Shown in pieces: positions 20,486-30,673 of a stretch of DNA of 64,000 nucleotides. The notes under the pieces are model-generated. The model did no database searches, was not told the DNA's origin, and saw only the letters and a list, made by a program, of their open reading frames with translations. A program made the position numbers and the translations under genes. Each line of letters begins with the position of its first letter. Positions within the stretch are counted from its first letter, which is position 1. This stretch comes from Nocardia coubleae NBRC 108252 (GTDB lineage: Bacteria > Actinomycetota > Actinomycetes > Mycobacteriales > Mycobacteriaceae). The stretch is taken from contig NZ_BDBD01000011.1 of assembly GCF_001612805.1 (NCBI RefSeq), forward strand, positions 1,116,001-1,180,000, written 5' to 3'.

Positions 20486-21660
20486 CGCGCGACTTCTTTC
20501 CAGGGACGGTCCTTGTCGGTACGCGGCTCGGCGGGCAGGCCGAGAATGCGTTCGGACACGATGTTTCGCAGGATCTCGGAGGTGCCGCCCTCGATGGAAT
20601 TGCCCTTGGCTCGCAGGTAGCGGTATCCGGCGTCGCGGGCGTTCATGTCGACACGCTCCGGACGGACCATGGTCCAGTCGGAATAGCGAAGGCCGTCCTC
20701 GCCGAGCAGTTCGACCTCGAGTCCGGACAGCTGCTGCGCGATCCGCGCGAAGGACAGCTTCATCGCCGAGCCCTCCGGACCTGGCTGTCCCTGAGCCAGC
20801 TTCTGGCGCAGGCGAAGTCCGGTGAGCCGGGCGACCTCGGCGTCGACCCACAGCCGCAGCAACCGGTCGTGCAGTTCCGGGGTGCGCCGATCCGGGTTCG
20901 CCCGCCACGTGTCGGTGACCACGCCGATGAGCCCCGATTCGCGGGCACTCGCCCGGCCGCCGATGGCGACGCGCTCGGTGTTGAGGGTGGTGTTGGCGAT
21001 GCGCCACCCGTCGCCCTCGGCGCCGAGGCGCTGTTCGTCGGGGACGCGGGCGTCGGTGATGAAGACCTCGTTGAACTCGGCCTCACCGGTGATCTGGCGC
21101 AGCGGCCGCACCTCGACACCCGGCTGGGTCATGTCGATCAGGAAGTACGACATGCCACGGTGTTTGGGGACGTTCGGGTCGGTGCGGGCGAGCAGGATGG
21201 CGAACTGTGCCAGGTGCGCGCTCGAGGTCCACACCTTCTGCCCGTTGACCACCCACTCGTGACCGTCGCGGACCGCGCGGGTGCTGACATTGGCCAGGTC
21301 GGAGCCGGCGCCGGGTTCGCTGAACAGCTGGCACCAGATCTCCTCGCCCGTCCACAGCGGACGCAGGAAACGCTTCTTCTGCTCCTCGGTACCGCAGGCC
21401 AGGATGGTCGGACCCGCCATGCCGAGACCGATCACGTTGGCCGCCGGATTGTTGTCCGGGGCCCCGGCCTGCTCGAAGAGCTGGTCCACCTCGGGCTGCC
21501 AGCCGTGCGGCAGACCGAGACCACCGTGACCTTCGGGGAAGTACACCCACGCCAGCCCCGCGTCGTAGCGAGCGCGCAGGAACTCCAGGCGCTCGGTGGT
21601 CGCGGGATCGTTGGCGGCGAGGAATTCCCGGATCCTGGTGCGGAGTTCGTCGATGGTCAT
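20482..21660 (-). CDS. Acyl-CoA dehydrogenase, likely partner of the 19394-20485 product
   Basis: 392 aa. It has the flavin-binding [13 protein letters not shown], the [14 protein letters not shown] segment, [14 protein letters not shown] and the end motif [20 protein letters not shown]. At the position of the short-chain enzyme's Glu there is Gly (E-G-G-T), as in alpha subunits of ChsE-like heteromers, which use a base elsewhere. The start at 21660 overlaps the next gene by four bases. Together with 19394-20485 it probably forms an alpha2beta2 enzyme for a bulky or branched acyl-CoA. Confidence 0.87.
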   Translation of the reverse strand: MTIDELRTRIREFLAANDPATTERLEFLRARYDAGLAWVYFPEGHGGLGLPHGWQPEVDQLFEQAGAPDNNPAANVIGLGMAGPTILACGTEEQKKRFLRPLWTGEEIWCQLFSEPGAGSDLANVSTRAVRDGHEWVVNGQKVWTSSAHLAQFAILLARTDPNVPKHRGMSYFLIDMTQPGVEVRPLRQITGEAEFNEVFITDARVPDEQRLGAEGDGWRIANTTLNTERVAIGGRASARESGLIGVVTDTWRANPDRRTPELHDRLLRLWVDAEVARLTGLRLRQKLAQGQPGPEGSAMKLSFARIAQQLSGLEVELLGEDGLRYSDWTMVRPERVDMNARDAGYRYLRAKGNSIEGGTSEILRNIVSERILGLPAEPRTDKDRPWKEVAR

Positions 21661-22880
21661 CGGCCCTCCCGATGCTTGCGCAGCTCGTTCTTGGCCAGCG
21701 CGTTCTTGTGGACCTCGTCCGGTCCGTCGGCGAAACGCAGGGTGCGGTTGCCCGCGTAGGCGGCGGCCAGCGAGAAGTCCTGGGACACACCGGCGGCGCC
21801 GTGCACCTGGATGGCTTTGTCGAGAATCCACTGGACGGTGGCCGGGGTGGCGATCTTGATCGCCTGGATCTCGGTGTGGGCGCCCTTGTTGCCCACGGTG
21901 TCCATCAGCCACGCGGTCTTGAGCACCAGCAGCCGCAACTGCTCGAGCTTGACCCGCGACTCGGCGATCCAGTCGCGGATCACGCCCTGCTCGCTGAGCG
22001 GCTTGCCGAAGGCGACACGCTCCTCGGCGCGGGCGCACATCGCCTCGATGGCCCGCTCGGCCACGCCGATGGCCCGCATGCAGTGGTGGATACGGCCGGG
22101 CCCGAGGCGGGCCTGCGCGATGGCGAAGCCGTACCCTTCGCCGCCGATCAGATTGGTGGCCGGGACCCGCACATCGGTGAAACGCATCTCCGCGTGGCCA
22201 CCGTGATCGTGGTCGTCGTAGCCGAAGACCTCCATGCCGCGAATGATCTCCACGCCAGGGGTGTCGCGCGGGACCAGGATCATCGACTGCTGCTGGTGCC
22301 TGCTCGCGGTCGGATCGGTCTTGCCCATCACGATGAAGATGCGGCAGTTGGGGTTCATGGCGCCGGTGATCCACCACTTGCGCCCGTTGAGCACGTAGTC
22401 GTCGCCGTCGCGCTCGATGCGGGTGGAGATGTTGGTCGCGTCGGAGGAGGCCACATCGGGTTCGGTCATCGCGAACGCCGACCGGATCCGCCCGTCCAGC
22501 AACGGCTCGAGCCATTCCTTGCGCTGCTCTTCGGTGCCGAATTGGGCCAGCACCTCCATGTTGCCGGTGTCGGGTGCCGCGCAGTTGAGCGTGGCCGGCG
22601 CCAGATGGCCACTGCGCCCGGTGATCTCGGCCAGCGGTGCGTACTGCAGGTTGGTCAGCCCGGCACCTTCCTCGCCGGGCAGGAACAGATTCCACAGGCC
22701 GCGCCTGCGGGCCTCGGCCCGCAGTTCGGTCATGATCGACACCGAATCCCAGGCCCAGCGGTTGTCGAGCTGGGACACCTGTTCACGGAACACCGGTTCG
22801 GCCGGGTAGACGTGGGTGTCCATGAAGTCGAGCAGCGAGGCACGCAATTCCTCGGTGCGGGCGTCGTAGGCGAAATCCAT
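21657..22880 (-). CDS. ACAD10/11-like acyl-CoA dehydrogenase
   Basis: 407 aa, a longer and different subgroup from its neighbours. It has the N-terminal [56 protein letters not shown] and the C-terminal [19 protein letters not shown]. The ADGPDEVH end is what I know from mammalian ACAD10/ACAD11 and their bacterial homologues. These act on 4-phosphohydroxyacyl-CoAs, removing phosphate to give an enoyl-CoA. The kinase gene needed for that chemistry is directly upstream with a one-base overlap. Confidence 0.85.
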   Translation of the reverse strand: MDFAYDARTEELRASLLDFMDTHVYPAEPVFREQVSQLDNRWAWDSVSIMTELRAEARRRGLWNLFLPGEEGAGLTNLQYAPLAEITGRSGHLAPATLNCAAPDTGNMEVLAQFGTEEQRKEWLEPLLDGRIRSAFAMTEPDVASSDATNISTRIERDGDDYVLNGRKWWITGAMNPNCRIFIVMGKTDPTASRHQQQSMILVPRDTPGVEIIRGMEVFGYDDHDHGGHAEMRFTDVRVPATNLIGGEGYGFAIAQARLGPGRIHHCMRAIGVAERAIEAMCARAEERVAFGKPLSEQGVIRDWIAESRVKLEQLRLLVLKTAWLMDTVGNKGAHTEIQAIKIATPATVQWILDKAIQVHGAAGVSQDFSLAAAYAGNRTLRFADGPDEVHKNALAKNELRKHREGR

Positions 22881-23908
22881 CAGCGGTACTCCTTCAGTGC
22901 GGTGAGGCCGGTTTCGAGGAGGGGCTCGATGGCCGAACCGATGGCATCGAAACCTTCGCCGACAGTCTGGCCGTGCAGATAGCGGTAGTGGATGCCTTCG
23001 AGGATCGCGGCCAGTTTGAACGCGGCGAGCCCGAGGTAGAAACCGAACCGCGACATGTCGCGCTCGCTGCGCGCGGTGTAGCGGGCGATGATCTCGTCCT
23101 CGGTCAGGAAGCCCGGTGCCACCGTCGCGTCGGCCACCACGGCGCTGCCCGCCCTGGCCGCGAGGCGGCCGTAGACGACCATCAGCGCCAGGTCGGTCAG
23201 CGGATCACCGAGGGTGGCCATCTCCCAGTCGACGACCGCCGCGAGCCGGTCCGTGGGATCGGTGAGCACATTGTCGAGCCGGTAGTCACCGTGCACGATG
23301 CCCACCGCCGACTCGGCGGGGACGTCCGCGGCGAGCAGCGCGTGCAGTTCCTCGGCCAGCGGGAGGTCGCGGGTGTGCGACGCGTCGAGCTGCTTCTTCC
23401 ACCGGCGCACCTGGCGTTCCAGGAAACCCTCGGGACGACCGAAATCGGCCAACCCGACTGCCGCGGGATCGACCGCGTGCAGTACCGCGAGGGTGTCGAT
23501 CAGATCGGTCGAAATGGCGCGGGTGCGTTCGGGTCCCAGCTCACGCAGTTCAGCGGCAGTCCGGTACGGCGTGCCCTCGACGTACTCCATCACGTAGAAG
23601 GGGGCACCGAGCACGGTGTCGTCCTGGCACAGTGCGTACATGGTCGGCACCGGGACGTCGGTGTGCTGCAGGGCTGCCATCACCCGGTATTCGCGGGCCA
23701 TGTCGTGAGCGGTGGCCAGCACGTGACCCAGCGGGGGCCGGCGCACGATCCACCGGCTGGTGCCGTCGGTGACCGCGTAGGTCAGGTTCGACTTGCCGCC
23801 CGCGATCAGCGAGCCGCTCAGGGCCGAGCCCGCCACCGGCAGCTGACCACGGAGCCAGGTGGAGAGCCGACCGAGATCCAGGCCGGGAAGGTCGGCCCGG
23901 GTCTCCAT
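22880..23908 (-). CDS. APH-type kinase, LvaA/ACAD11-kinase-like
   Basis: 342 aa. It is a small kinase fold with a nucleotide loop [10 protein letters not shown] (37-46), lysine-substitute region IVRRPP, the catalytic loop HGDYRLDN (His206, Asp208, Asn213) and metal-binding [12 protein letters not shown] (Asp228). The DWE-x-ATLGDP stretch is characteristic of the kinase domain of ACAD10/11 and of LvaA from the levulinate pathway, not of drug-resistance enzymes. Predicted role: ATP-dependent phosphorylation of the hydroxyl of a 4-hydroxyacyl-CoA. Its ATG overlaps the MaoC stop by one base (TGATG). Confidence 0.85.
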   Translation of the reverse strand: METRADLPGLDLGRLSTWLRGQLPVAGSALSGSLIAGGKSNLTYAVTDGTSRWIVRRPPLGHVLATAHDMAREYRVMAALQHTDVPVPTMYALCQDDTVLGAPFYVMEYVEGTPYRTAAELRELGPERTRAISTDLIDTLAVLHAVDPAAVGLADFGRPEGFLERQVRRWKKQLDASHTRDLPLAEELHALLAADVPAESAVGIVHGDYRLDNVLTDPTDRLAAVVDWEMATLGDPLTDLALMVVYGRLAARAGSAVVADATVAPGFLTEDEIIARYTARSERDMSRFGFYLGLAAFKLAAILEGIHYRYLHGQTVGEGFDAIGSAIEPLLETGLTALKEYR

Positions 23909-24360
23909 CAGGCCACCACGAGGGTCAGCGATTCGACCACGCAGACCGGCTTGTCGCCGCCTTCGCGCTCGACCGTCACCCGGGATGTGACCAGGTGGCC
24001 GGCAGCACCCGCCGCGACCGAGACCAGCTCGATGCCGGCGCGCACCTTCGAGTCCACCGGGACCGGCGCCGGGAAACGCAGCTTGTTGGCGCCGTAGTTG
24101 ACGGCCATCTGCACGCCCTCGACCCGGTACACCTGCGGGACCAGCAGCGGCAGCAGCGACAAGGTCAGGTAACCGTGCGCGATCGTGGTGCCGAACGGAC
24201 CCGCGGCGGCCTTCTCGGTGTCGATGTGGATCCACTGGTGGTCACCGGTCGCGTCGGCGAACGCGTTGATCTGCGCCTGGGTGATGGTGTGCCACCCGGA
24301 GTAGCCCAAATGGGTTCCGACAGCGCCCTCGAGTTCGGCGACGCCCTGGAAAATTCTCAT
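23908..24360 (-). CDS. MaoC-like enoyl-CoA hydratase
   Basis: 150 aa hotdog protein. The signature is FADATGDHQWIHIDTEKA, with the D-x-x-x-x-H hydratase-2 dyad, then GPFGTTIAHGYLTLSLLP. It should hydrate trans-2-enoyl-CoA. It overlaps the kinase gene by one base and the SDR stop by four bases. It resembles Mycobacterium HtdZ-type proteins in length. Confidence 0.88.
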   Translation of the reverse strand: MRIFQGVAELEGAVGTHLGYSGWHTITQAQINAFADATGDHQWIHIDTEKAAAGPFGTTIAHGYLTLSLLPLLVPQVYRVEGVQMAVNYGANKLRFPAPVPVDSKVRAGIELVSVAAGAAGHLVTSRVTVEREGGDKPVCVVESLTLVVA

Positions 24361-25115
24361 GCCTTCGGCCCTCCCGCGACGTAGAGCACCTGACCGGACA
24401 CGAAACCCGCTCCCTCACTGGCGAAGAACGACACGGCGTGCGCGATGTCCTCGGGCACACCGGTCCGCGCGACCGGAATCTCCTTGGCCGCACCGGCTTT
24501 GAAGTCCTCGAACGGAATGCCGACGCGTGCCGCGGTGGCCGCGGTCATCTCGGTCTCGATGAAACCGGGGGCGATGGCATTGGCGGTGACGCCGAACTTG
24601 CCGAGCTCGAACGCGAGGGTCTTGGTGAAGCCCTGCACGCCCGCCTTGGCCGCGGCGTAGTTGGCCTGGCCACGGTTGCCCAGCGCCGAGGTGCTCGACA
24701 GGTTGACGATGCGGCCGAACTTCGCTTCCGTCATGTACTTCTGGACCGCGCGGGTCATCAGGAACGCGCCGCGTAGGTGCACGTTCATCACGGTATCCCA
24801 GTCGTCGGTGGTCATCCGGAACAACAGGTTGTCGCGGATGACACCCGCGTTGTTGACCAGCACGGTCGGGGCACCCAGCTCGGCGACGACCCGCTCGACG
24901 GCGCCGGTGACGGCCGCCTCGTCGGCGACATCGGCGCCGACGGCGATCGCCCGGCCGCCCGCGGCCTGGATCTGCTCGACGACCGGCTTACAGGCGACCT
25001 CGTCGAGGTCGATCACGGCGACGGCCATGCCGTCGGCGGCGAGCCGACGGGCGACGCCGGCGCCGATGCCACGGGCGGCGCCGGTGACGATCGCGGTCTT
25101 GGTCGGTGTGCTCAT
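24357..25115 (-). CDS. Short-chain dehydrogenase, FabG-like
   Basis: 252 aa. It has cofactor motif TGAARGIG, NNAG, catalytic Ser in VNLSSTSALG and the YAAAK pair. The C-terminal FFASEGAGFVSGQVLYVAGG is FabG-like. It is expected to oxidise a 3-hydroxyacyl-CoA. It starts 30 bp after the second SDR. All catalytic residues are in place. Confidence 0.9.
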   Translation of the reverse strand: MSTPTKTAIVTGAARGIGAGVARRLAADGMAVAVIDLDEVACKPVVEQIQAAGGRAIAVGADVADEAAVTGAVERVVAELGAPTVLVNNAGVIRDNLLFRMTTDDWDTVMNVHLRGAFLMTRAVQKYMTEAKFGRIVNLSSTSALGNRGQANYAAAKAGVQGFTKTLAFELGKFGVTANAIAPGFIETEMTAATAARVGIPFEDFKAGAAKEIPVARTGVPEDIAHAVSFFASEGAGFVSGQVLYVAGGPKA

Positions 25116-25145
25116 TGTTTCTCCTGAGGTTTTCGCCAGTAGTTG

Positions 25146-25901
25146 TCAGACGCCGCCGGTCAGCGTGACGCCGCCGTCGAGGACCAGTAGTTGTCCGGTG
25201 ACCCAGGACGCGTCGTCGGAGAGCAGGAACGCCACCGCGCCCGCGATGTCCTCGGGCACGCCGAGCCGCTTGAGCGGGTAGGTCTCGGCGAGCTCCTGCT
25301 CCTTGCCCTCGTACAGGGCGGTGGCGAACTTCGTCTTCACCACGGCGGGCGCGACCGCGTTCACCCGGAGCTTCGGGCCGAGCTCCACGGCCAGCTCCTG
25401 GGTGATGTAGGTCAGCATGGCTTTGCTGGCCCCATAGAATCCGATGCCGGGTGCGGGCTTGATCCCGGCCACCGACGACACGTTCACCACCGCGCCGCCG
25501 TGCTCGGCCATCCACGCCTTGTGCACCTGCTGGGTCCACGCCAGTGCCGCAAGGCAATTGACCTCGATGATTTTGCGCGCGGCCTGCAGGTCCATCTCGA
25601 TCATCGGACCGTACACCGGGTTGATGCCGGTGTTGTTCACCAGCAGATCGACGCTGCCGAACGTCTCGATCGCGCGGGCGACGGCGTCTTCCTGATGGGT
25701 GGTGTCATCGGCGCGGCCCGCCACGCCGAGCGCGTGCTCGGGGCCGCCGAGCTGGGCAACCGCCGCGTCAAGGGCGTCCTGCTTGCGGGCGGTGACGACG
25801 ACCTTCGCGCCGTCGTCGACCAGGCGCTGCGCGATGCCGAGCCCGATCCCTCGGCTGGCGCCGGTGACGATCGCGGTCTTGCCCGCGAAACGGCCGGTCA
25901 C
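25146..25901 (-). CDS. Short-chain dehydrogenase
   Basis: 251 aa. It has TGASRGIG, NNTG, Ser in VNVSSVAGIKPAP and YGASK. The start is the GTG at 25901, whose GTGA overlaps the thiolase stop. The uninterrupted frame beyond it (to 27158) reads through the thiolase in the wrong frame and is not a fusion. With its sister SDR it gives the operon two dehydrogenases, perhaps for two hydroxyls (C3 and C4). Confidence 0.88.
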   Translation of the reverse strand: MTGRFAGKTAIVTGASRGIGLGIAQRLVDDGAKVVVTARKQDALDAAVAQLGGPEHALGVAGRADDTTHQEDAVARAIETFGSVDLLVNNTGINPVYGPMIEMDLQAARKIIEVNCLAALAWTQQVHKAWMAEHGGAVVNVSSVAGIKPAPGIGFYGASKAMLTYITQELAVELGPKLRVNAVAPAVVKTKFATALYEGKEQELAETYPLKRLGVPEDIAGAVAFLLSDDASWVTGQLLVLDGGVTLTGGV

Positions 25902-27118
25902 GAGAGCCGCTCCAGCACCATGGCCATACCCTGGCCGCCGCCGACGCACATCGTCTCCAAGCCGAACTGCTTGTCGTGGAAGCGCAGCGAGTTGATCAGC
26001 GTGCTGGTGATGCGGGCGCCGGTCATGCCGAACGGGTGACCGACCGCGATCGCACCACCGTTGACGTTCAGCTTGTCCTCGGGGATGCCGAGTTCGCGGG
26101 CGGAGCCGAGCACCTGCACGGCGAAGGCCTCGTTGATCTCGACCAGGTCGATGTCGTCGATGCTCAGACCCGCGCGGCGCAGGGCCTGCTTGGAGGCTTC
26201 GATCGGACCCAGGCCCATGATCTCCGGCGACAGGCCCGAGACACCGGTGCTGACGACCCGGGCGAGCGGGGTCAGTCCCAGTTCCCTGGCCTTGGTGTCG
26301 GACATGACGACCAGAGCGGCGGCGCCGTCGTTGAGCGCGCAGCAGTTGCCCGCGGTGACGGTGCCGTCGGGACGGAACACCGGCTTCAGCTGACTCACCG
26401 CCTCGAGGGTGACACCGGCACGCGGGCCGTCGTCGGCGCTGACCACCGTGCCGTCGGGCAGTGTCACCGGAGTGATGTCGGTGGCCCAGAAGCCGTTGGC
26501 GATGGCCTTCTCGGCCAGATTCTGCGAGCGGACACCGAATTCGTCCTGCTCGGCCCGGGTGATCCCGGTGAACTGGGCGACGTTCTCCGCGGTCTGACCC
26601 ATGGCGATGTAGACATCGGGCAGCTGACCGTTCACGCGGGGGTCGGCCCAGGACGGTGCCCCACCGGCGGCCCGTTCGGCGGTCCGCGCGACCGCGTCGG
26701 CGAAGACCGGGTTCTGGGTGTCGGGCATACCGTCGGCATTGCCCTTGGTGAAGCGGCTCACCGTCTCGACGCCGGCCGAGATGAAGACGTCGCCCTCGCC
26801 GGCCTTGATCGCGTGCAGCGCCATCCGGGTGGTCTGCAGGCTCGACGAACAGTAGCGATTGACGGTCGTGCCGGGCACCGTGTCGAGCCCGGCCAGCACA
26901 GCCACCGTGCGGGCCATGTTGAAGCCCGATTCGCCCGCCGGCTGACCGCAGCCGAGGACGAGGTCCTCGATCTGGGTCGGGTCGAGGTCGGGCACCTGAG
27001 CCAGCGCGGCACGCACCATCTGCACGGTCAGGTCGTCGGGACGCATGTCCTTGAGCGAGCCCTTGCCCGCGCGACCGATCGGGGAACGGGCAGCGGCGAC
27101 GATCACAGCTTCCGGCAT
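25898..27118 (-). CDS. Acetyl-CoA acyltransferase (thiolase), first gene of the region B operon
   Basis: 406 aa. Nucleophile Cys90 lies in NRYCSSSLQ. The other active-site motifs are NEAFAVQ, GGAIAVGHPFGMTGAR and the second Cys in CVGGGQGMA. It cleaves 3-ketoacyl-CoA. The start has GGAG close by. Ten genes on this strand follow with overlaps or gaps of at most 30 bp, ending at pntB. The operator at 27136-27153 lies 18 bp upstream of the ATG. Confidence 0.93.
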   Translation of the reverse strand: MPEAVIVAAARSPIGRAGKGSLKDMRPDDLTVQMVRAALAQVPDLDPTQIEDLVLGCGQPAGESGFNMARTVAVLAGLDTVPGTTVNRYCSSSLQTTRMALHAIKAGEGDVFISAGVETVSRFTKGNADGMPDTQNPVFADAVARTAERAAGGAPSWADPRVNGQLPDVYIAMGQTAENVAQFTGITRAEQDEFGVRSQNLAEKAIANGFWATDITPVTLPDGTVVSADDGPRAGVTLEAVSQLKPVFRPDGTVTAGNCCALNDGAAALVVMSDTKARELGLTPLARVVSTGVSGLSPEIMGLGPIEASKQALRRAGLSIDDIDLVEINEAFAVQVLGSARELGIPEDKLNVNGGAIAVGHPFGMTGARITSTLINSLRFHDKQFGLETMCVGGGQGMAMVLERLS

Positions 27119-27135
27119 TCGGATCTCCTTTGATA

Positions 27136-27159
27136 ACTAAGCGCTTGCTTAGTAGCATA
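27136..27159 (-). promoter_or_regulatory. Palindromic operator and -10 box of the region B operon
   Basis: ACTAAGC and GCTTAGT form a perfect 7-bp inverted repeat around GCTT (27136-27153). On the minus strand a -10 box TATGCT (27159-27154) abuts it, so the palindrome covers the transcription start. This is the position of a TetR-type repressor site between the thiolase and the divergent TetR gene. It resembles the KstR2-type AAGC/GCTT style. Confidence 0.65.
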
Positions 27160-27272
27160 GTGCAGGGTGGTCCCCGTCACCGTCAACAGCAATCAGGACT
27201 TCAGCTCCTGTTAACCACATCACATCAGCCGTGACCAGTGCGGTTCCAACGAGACGAGATAATGGCGATCCC

Positions 27273-27941
27273 ATGACCGAGACAACCGAACCCCGCGGCG
27301 ACTCGACCCGCGCCCGGCTGCTGGAAGCCGCCCTCGAGGCATTTGCCGAGAAGGGCTTCAACGGGACGACGACACGCGATATCGCCGGGGCCGCCGGCAT
27401 GAGCCCGGCCGCGGTCTATGTGCATCACAAATCGAAGGAAGAGCTGCTCTATCTGATCTCGCGATCGGGCCACGACGAGACACTCGAGCTGATCCGGAAG
27501 GCGGCCGCGTCGTCCAGCGATCCAGCCACCGCACTGCGCAACGTGATCCACGATTTCGCGGTACATCACGCACGCGCGCATACCAGCGCCCGGATCGTCA
27601 ATTACGAGCTGAACTCGCTGTACCCGGAACACCTGACCGAGATCCGCGCCATCCGTCAGCAGATCGACCACGCCATGCGCGAATTGGTGCAGCGCGGGAT
27701 CGAGGAGGGCGCCTTCGACACCCCTGACGCGCGAATCGCGGCCACCGCCCTGCTTTCCCTCGGCATCGATATCGCCCGCTGGTACCGCGAGGCGGGCACC
27801 TGGTCACCGGAGGATATCGCCACGGCCTATGCCGAGATCGCGCTACGAATCGTCGGCGCCGCTCGACCCCGCCCGAACCGGGACGATCAGCTCGACAGCG
27901 CACCGACGAGTTCCCCGGCACGGGCAGGGGGCGAAGGGTAG
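27273..27941 (+). CDS. TetR-family regulator of the region B operon
   Basis: 222 aa. Its HTH reads TTRDIAGAAGMSPAAVYVHHKSKE (about 31-54), followed by a helical domain with HARAHTSARIVNYELNSLYPEH, the type found in KstR2-like and other acyl-CoA-sensing TetR proteins. It is divergent from the thiolase gene, with a perfect palindrome between the two genes. That supports repression of the ten-gene operon, relieved by an acyl-CoA pathway intermediate (inference). An ATG at 27262 is out of frame. Confidence 0.87.
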   Translation: MTETTEPRGDSTRARLLEAALEAFAEKGFNGTTTRDIAGAAGMSPAAVYVHHKSKEELLYLISRSGHDETLELIRKAAASSSDPATALRNVIHDFAVHHARAHTSARIVNYELNSLYPEHLTEIRAIRQQIDHAMRELVQRGIEEGAFDTPDARIAATALLSLGIDIARWYREAGTWSPEDIATAYAEIALRIVGAARPRPNRDDQLDSAPTSSPARAGGEG

Positions 27942-27963
27942 CGAGGGGAATCCCCCGCTACCC
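27936..27963. terminator. Bidirectional hairpin overlapping the TetR stop
   Basis: GGGTAGCG plus GGGG pairs with CCCC plus CGCTACCC with one mismatch and a very short loop. It overlaps the TetR stop codon and sits just before the convergent ALDH stop. Confidence 0.5.
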
Positions 27964-27968
27964 CGCCT

Positions 27969-29390
27969 CTACCGGAAGATCGCCTTGATCTCGAGGAATT
28001 CCTCGAAACCGAAGACGCCGGCCTCCCGGCCGACACCGGACTGCTTGTATCCGCCGAACGGTGCGCTGATGTCGAATTCGCCGCCGTTGACTTCGACCTG
28101 CCCAGCCCGGATCCGCCGCGCGACGCGCATCGCCCGCTCGGCGTCGCCGGACCACACGCCGCCCGCCAGGCCGTAGTCGGAGTCGTTCGCGATCCGCACC
28201 GCGTCCTCCTCGTCGCGGTAACCCATGATCGACAGAACGGGTCCGAAGATCTCCTCGCGCGCGATGGTCATGTCCTCGGTGACATCGGCGAACACGGTCG
28301 CACCGACGAAATAGCCTGTCGCTTCGCTGGTTTCGCGACCGTCGAGCACCAGTGACGCACCTTCGGCGACACCGCCGTCGATGTAGCCGCGCACGCGAGC
28401 GAGCTGGTTGGCGTTCACCAGTGGACCGAGCAGAGTGGTCTCGGCGGCCGGGTCACCGACCTGGTATTCGCCGGCCACCTTCGCCGCGATCTGGGCGGCG
28501 TCGGCCATCCGGTCCTGCGGAACCAGCATCCTGGTCAGCGCCGAGCAGGTCTGACCCGAGTTCAGGAAGCACTTGCCGACGCCGTCGGTGACAGCCTGCT
28601 CCAGGTCGGCGTCGTCGAGGATGACGTTGGCGGATTTGCCGCCCAATTCGAGCGCCACCTTCTTCACGGTCTCCGCGGCCACCTTCGCGACCCGCTTGCC
28701 CGCCCCGGTCGAGCCGGTGAAGGTCACCATGTCGATATCGGGGTGCGCGGCGATCGCCTCGCCGACAACGGGCCCGTATCCACTGACGAGATTGAGCACG
28801 CCCGCGGGCAGACCGATCGCGTCGAAGACGCCGACCAGCTCGTAGGTGATCAGCGGCGCGACCTCGGTCGGCTTGAGGACCACGGTGCAACCCGCGGCGA
28901 GCGCGGCGCCGATCTTGAGCACCACTTGGTGCAGCGGATAGTTCCACGGGGTGATCGCGCCGACCACCCCGATCGGCTCGCGCACGATCAGGGTGTTGCC
29001 GTCCTCGTGCGCATCGAAGCTGTACGTCCGCGCCAGTTCGGCGAAGACGGCGAGGTTGGCCGCGGGCATCTCGATCTGCACCGGACCGGCGAAGGCCACC
29101 GGCATACCCATGTCCCTGGTGACGAGCGCGGTGAGTTCGGCCGAACGCGCCAGCACGGCCTCGTGGGCCCGCTGCAGGTATTCGGCACGCTCGCCACCGC
29201 TGAGCGCGGACCACGCGGGGAAGGCCGCGCGGGCGGCGCGCACCGCACGGTCCACATCCTCGGCGGTGCCCTCGGCGACCGCCGCGATGGGCTTCTCGGT
29301 AGTCGGGTCGACCACCTCGATGCGGCCGGTGCCCGCCGAATCGACCCAGGCGCCGTCGAGGTAGATCTTGGTGTAGTCGATGTCGGTCAT
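27969..29390 (-). CDS. Aldehyde dehydrogenase
   Basis: 473 aa. [20 protein letters not shown], Glu248 in LELGGKSAN and Cys282 in SGQTCSA are all in place, as is the late [11 protein letters not shown]. It oxidises an aldehyde to an acid. The ATG at 29390 overlaps the stop of the alcohol dehydrogenase by four bases (ATGA), so the pair converts an alcohol stepwise to the acid. In the 24-bp-operator regulon it could take the aldehyde made by the ThDP enzyme. Confidence 0.92.
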   Translation of the reverse strand: MTDIDYTKIYLDGAWVDSAGTGRIEVVDPTTEKPIAAVAEGTAEDVDRAVRAARAAFPAWSALSGGERAEYLQRAHEAVLARSAELTALVTRDMGMPVAFAGPVQIEMPAANLAVFAELARTYSFDAHEDGNTLIVREPIGVVGAITPWNYPLHQVVLKIGAALAAGCTVVLKPTEVAPLITYELVGVFDAIGLPAGVLNLVSGYGPVVGEAIAAHPDIDMVTFTGSTGAGKRVAKVAAETVKKVALELGGKSANVILDDADLEQAVTDGVGKCFLNSGQTCSALTRMLVPQDRMADAAQIAAKVAGEYQVGDPAAETTLLGPLVNANQLARVRGYIDGGVAEGASLVLDGRETSEATGYFVGATVFADVTEDMTIAREEIFGPVLSIMGYRDEEDAVRIANDSDYGLAGGVWSGDAERAMRVARRIRAGQVEVNGGEFDISAPFGGYKQSGVGREAGVFGFEEFLEIKAIFR

Positions 29391-30514
29391 CGGTCGGCCT
29401 CCGTGTACTTGATGACGCCACGCAGGTTCTTGCCGTCGAGCATGTCCTGGTAGCCCTGATTGATGTCCTCGAGCCGGTAGGTGTTGGTGATCAGGGCGTC
29501 CAGCTCGAGCTTGCCCGCCTGATACATCGACAGCAGCGACGGAATCTCCTTGCGTGGGTTGGCGCCACCGAAGAGAGCGCCGTGCAGCGTGTGCTGCATG
29601 ACCGCGAGCAACGCCAGGCTGAGCTTGACGTCCATGTCGTCGACGTGGCCCATACCGACCACCACGCAACGGCCCGTCTTCCCGGTGAGCCACATCGCGG
29701 GTTCGATGTGTTCGCCCTGGATGCGCCCGATGGTGAGGACGACCACGTCGGCCAACCGTCCCCAGGTCAGCTCTGTAACCGGCTCGAGCGCTTCCTCCAT
29801 CGACGCGAAGGTATGTGTCGCCCCGAACCGCTTGGCTTGTTCGCGCTTGTAGGCCACCGGGTCGATCGCGATGATGTTGTTCGCGCCCGCGGCGACCGCG
29901 GCCTGGACCGAGTTGATCCCGACCCCACCGATGCCGACTACCACCACGTTCTCCCCGGGGCGCACCTGGGCGACGTTGGTGACCGAACCCCACCCGGTGG
30001 TCACCCCGCAGCCGACCAGGGCGGCCACCTCGAGCGGGATGTGGTCGTCGATCTTGACCACCGAGTACTGGTGCACGGTGACGTAGGGCGCGAAGGTGCC
30101 GAGCAGGCACATCGGGATCACGTCCTTGCCACGCGCCCGGATCCGGGAGGTGCCGTCGCTGATCGACTTGCCGGTGAGCAGGTCGGCACCGAGATCGCAC
30201 AGGTTCTGGTGACCGGTCGAGCACGGCACGCATTGCCCACAGGCGGGGATGAACGAGAGGACCACATGGTCGCCTTCCTGTAGACCTTTGACCCCCGGCC
30301 CGATCTTGGTGATCACGCCCGCGCCCTCGTGACCACCGATCGCCGGATACGACTCGAGCGGGCTGTCGCCGGTGAACAGGTGATGGTCGGAGTGACAGAG
30401 TCCGGAGGCGGCGAGCTGCACCTGGACCTCCCCCTCCCGAGGGTCGTCTATCTCGATCTCCTCCACCGACCACGGCTCGTTCACGTTCCAGAGAATCGCG
30501 CCCTTGGTTTTCAT
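29387..30514 (-). CDS. NDMA-dependent-type zinc alcohol dehydrogenase
   Basis: 375 aa. The zinc site shows Cys40-His-Ser-Asp and GGHEG, with the cysteine cluster [15 protein letters not shown]. The NAD fold is [13 protein letters not shown]. The sequence style ([43 protein letters not shown]) is that of actinobacterial NDMA-dependent alcohol dehydrogenases, which hold NAD tightly and need an external acceptor. It is divergent from an MFS gene across a 159-bp region with the copy-a operator. Confidence 0.85.
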   Translation of the reverse strand: MKTKGAILWNVNEPWSVEEIEIDDPREGEVQVQLAASGLCHSDHHLFTGDSPLESYPAIGGHEGAGVITKIGPGVKGLQEGDHVVLSFIPACGQCVPCSTGHQNLCDLGADLLTGKSISDGTSRIRARGKDVIPMCLLGTFAPYVTVHQYSVVKIDDHIPLEVAALVGCGVTTGWGSVTNVAQVRPGENVVVVGIGGVGINSVQAAVAAGANNIIAIDPVAYKREQAKRFGATHTFASMEEALEPVTELTWGRLADVVVLTIGRIQGEHIEPAMWLTGKTGRCVVVGMGHVDDMDVKLSLALLAVMQHTLHGALFGGANPRKEIPSLLSMYQAGKLELDALITNTYRLEDINQGYQDMLDGKNLRGVIKYTEADR

Positions 30515-30586
30515 GTCGCTTGCCTTCCGTCGACGCCGGGAGCAGGGCTTATCGCCCGATCGGTCCCGTCGGTTGCCGTGCCAGAA

Positions 30587-30631
30587 TTTACATCACAACT
30601 GTTGTGCAAAACACAGCGTAGCTCCTACAGT
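30587..30631 (+). promoter_or_regulatory. 24-bp operator, copy a, and MFS promoter
   Basis: Operator TTTACATCAC-N4-GTTGTGCAAA at 30587-30610. A -35 TTGTGC (30602-30607) in its right arm and a -10 TACAGT (30626-30631), 18 bp apart, would drive the MFS gene. No convincing -10 was found for the divergent ADH. Confidence 0.65.
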
Positions 30632-30673
30632 GACTTCCGTCACGTAAATACGCTTCGTCGATAAGGCACCCTC

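Noticed and set aside
25146..27158. 670-codon frame suggesting an SDR fusion
   Set aside because: The first about 420 codons are an out-of-frame reading of the thiolase gene. The GTG at 25901 overlapping the thiolase stop is the normal coupled start.
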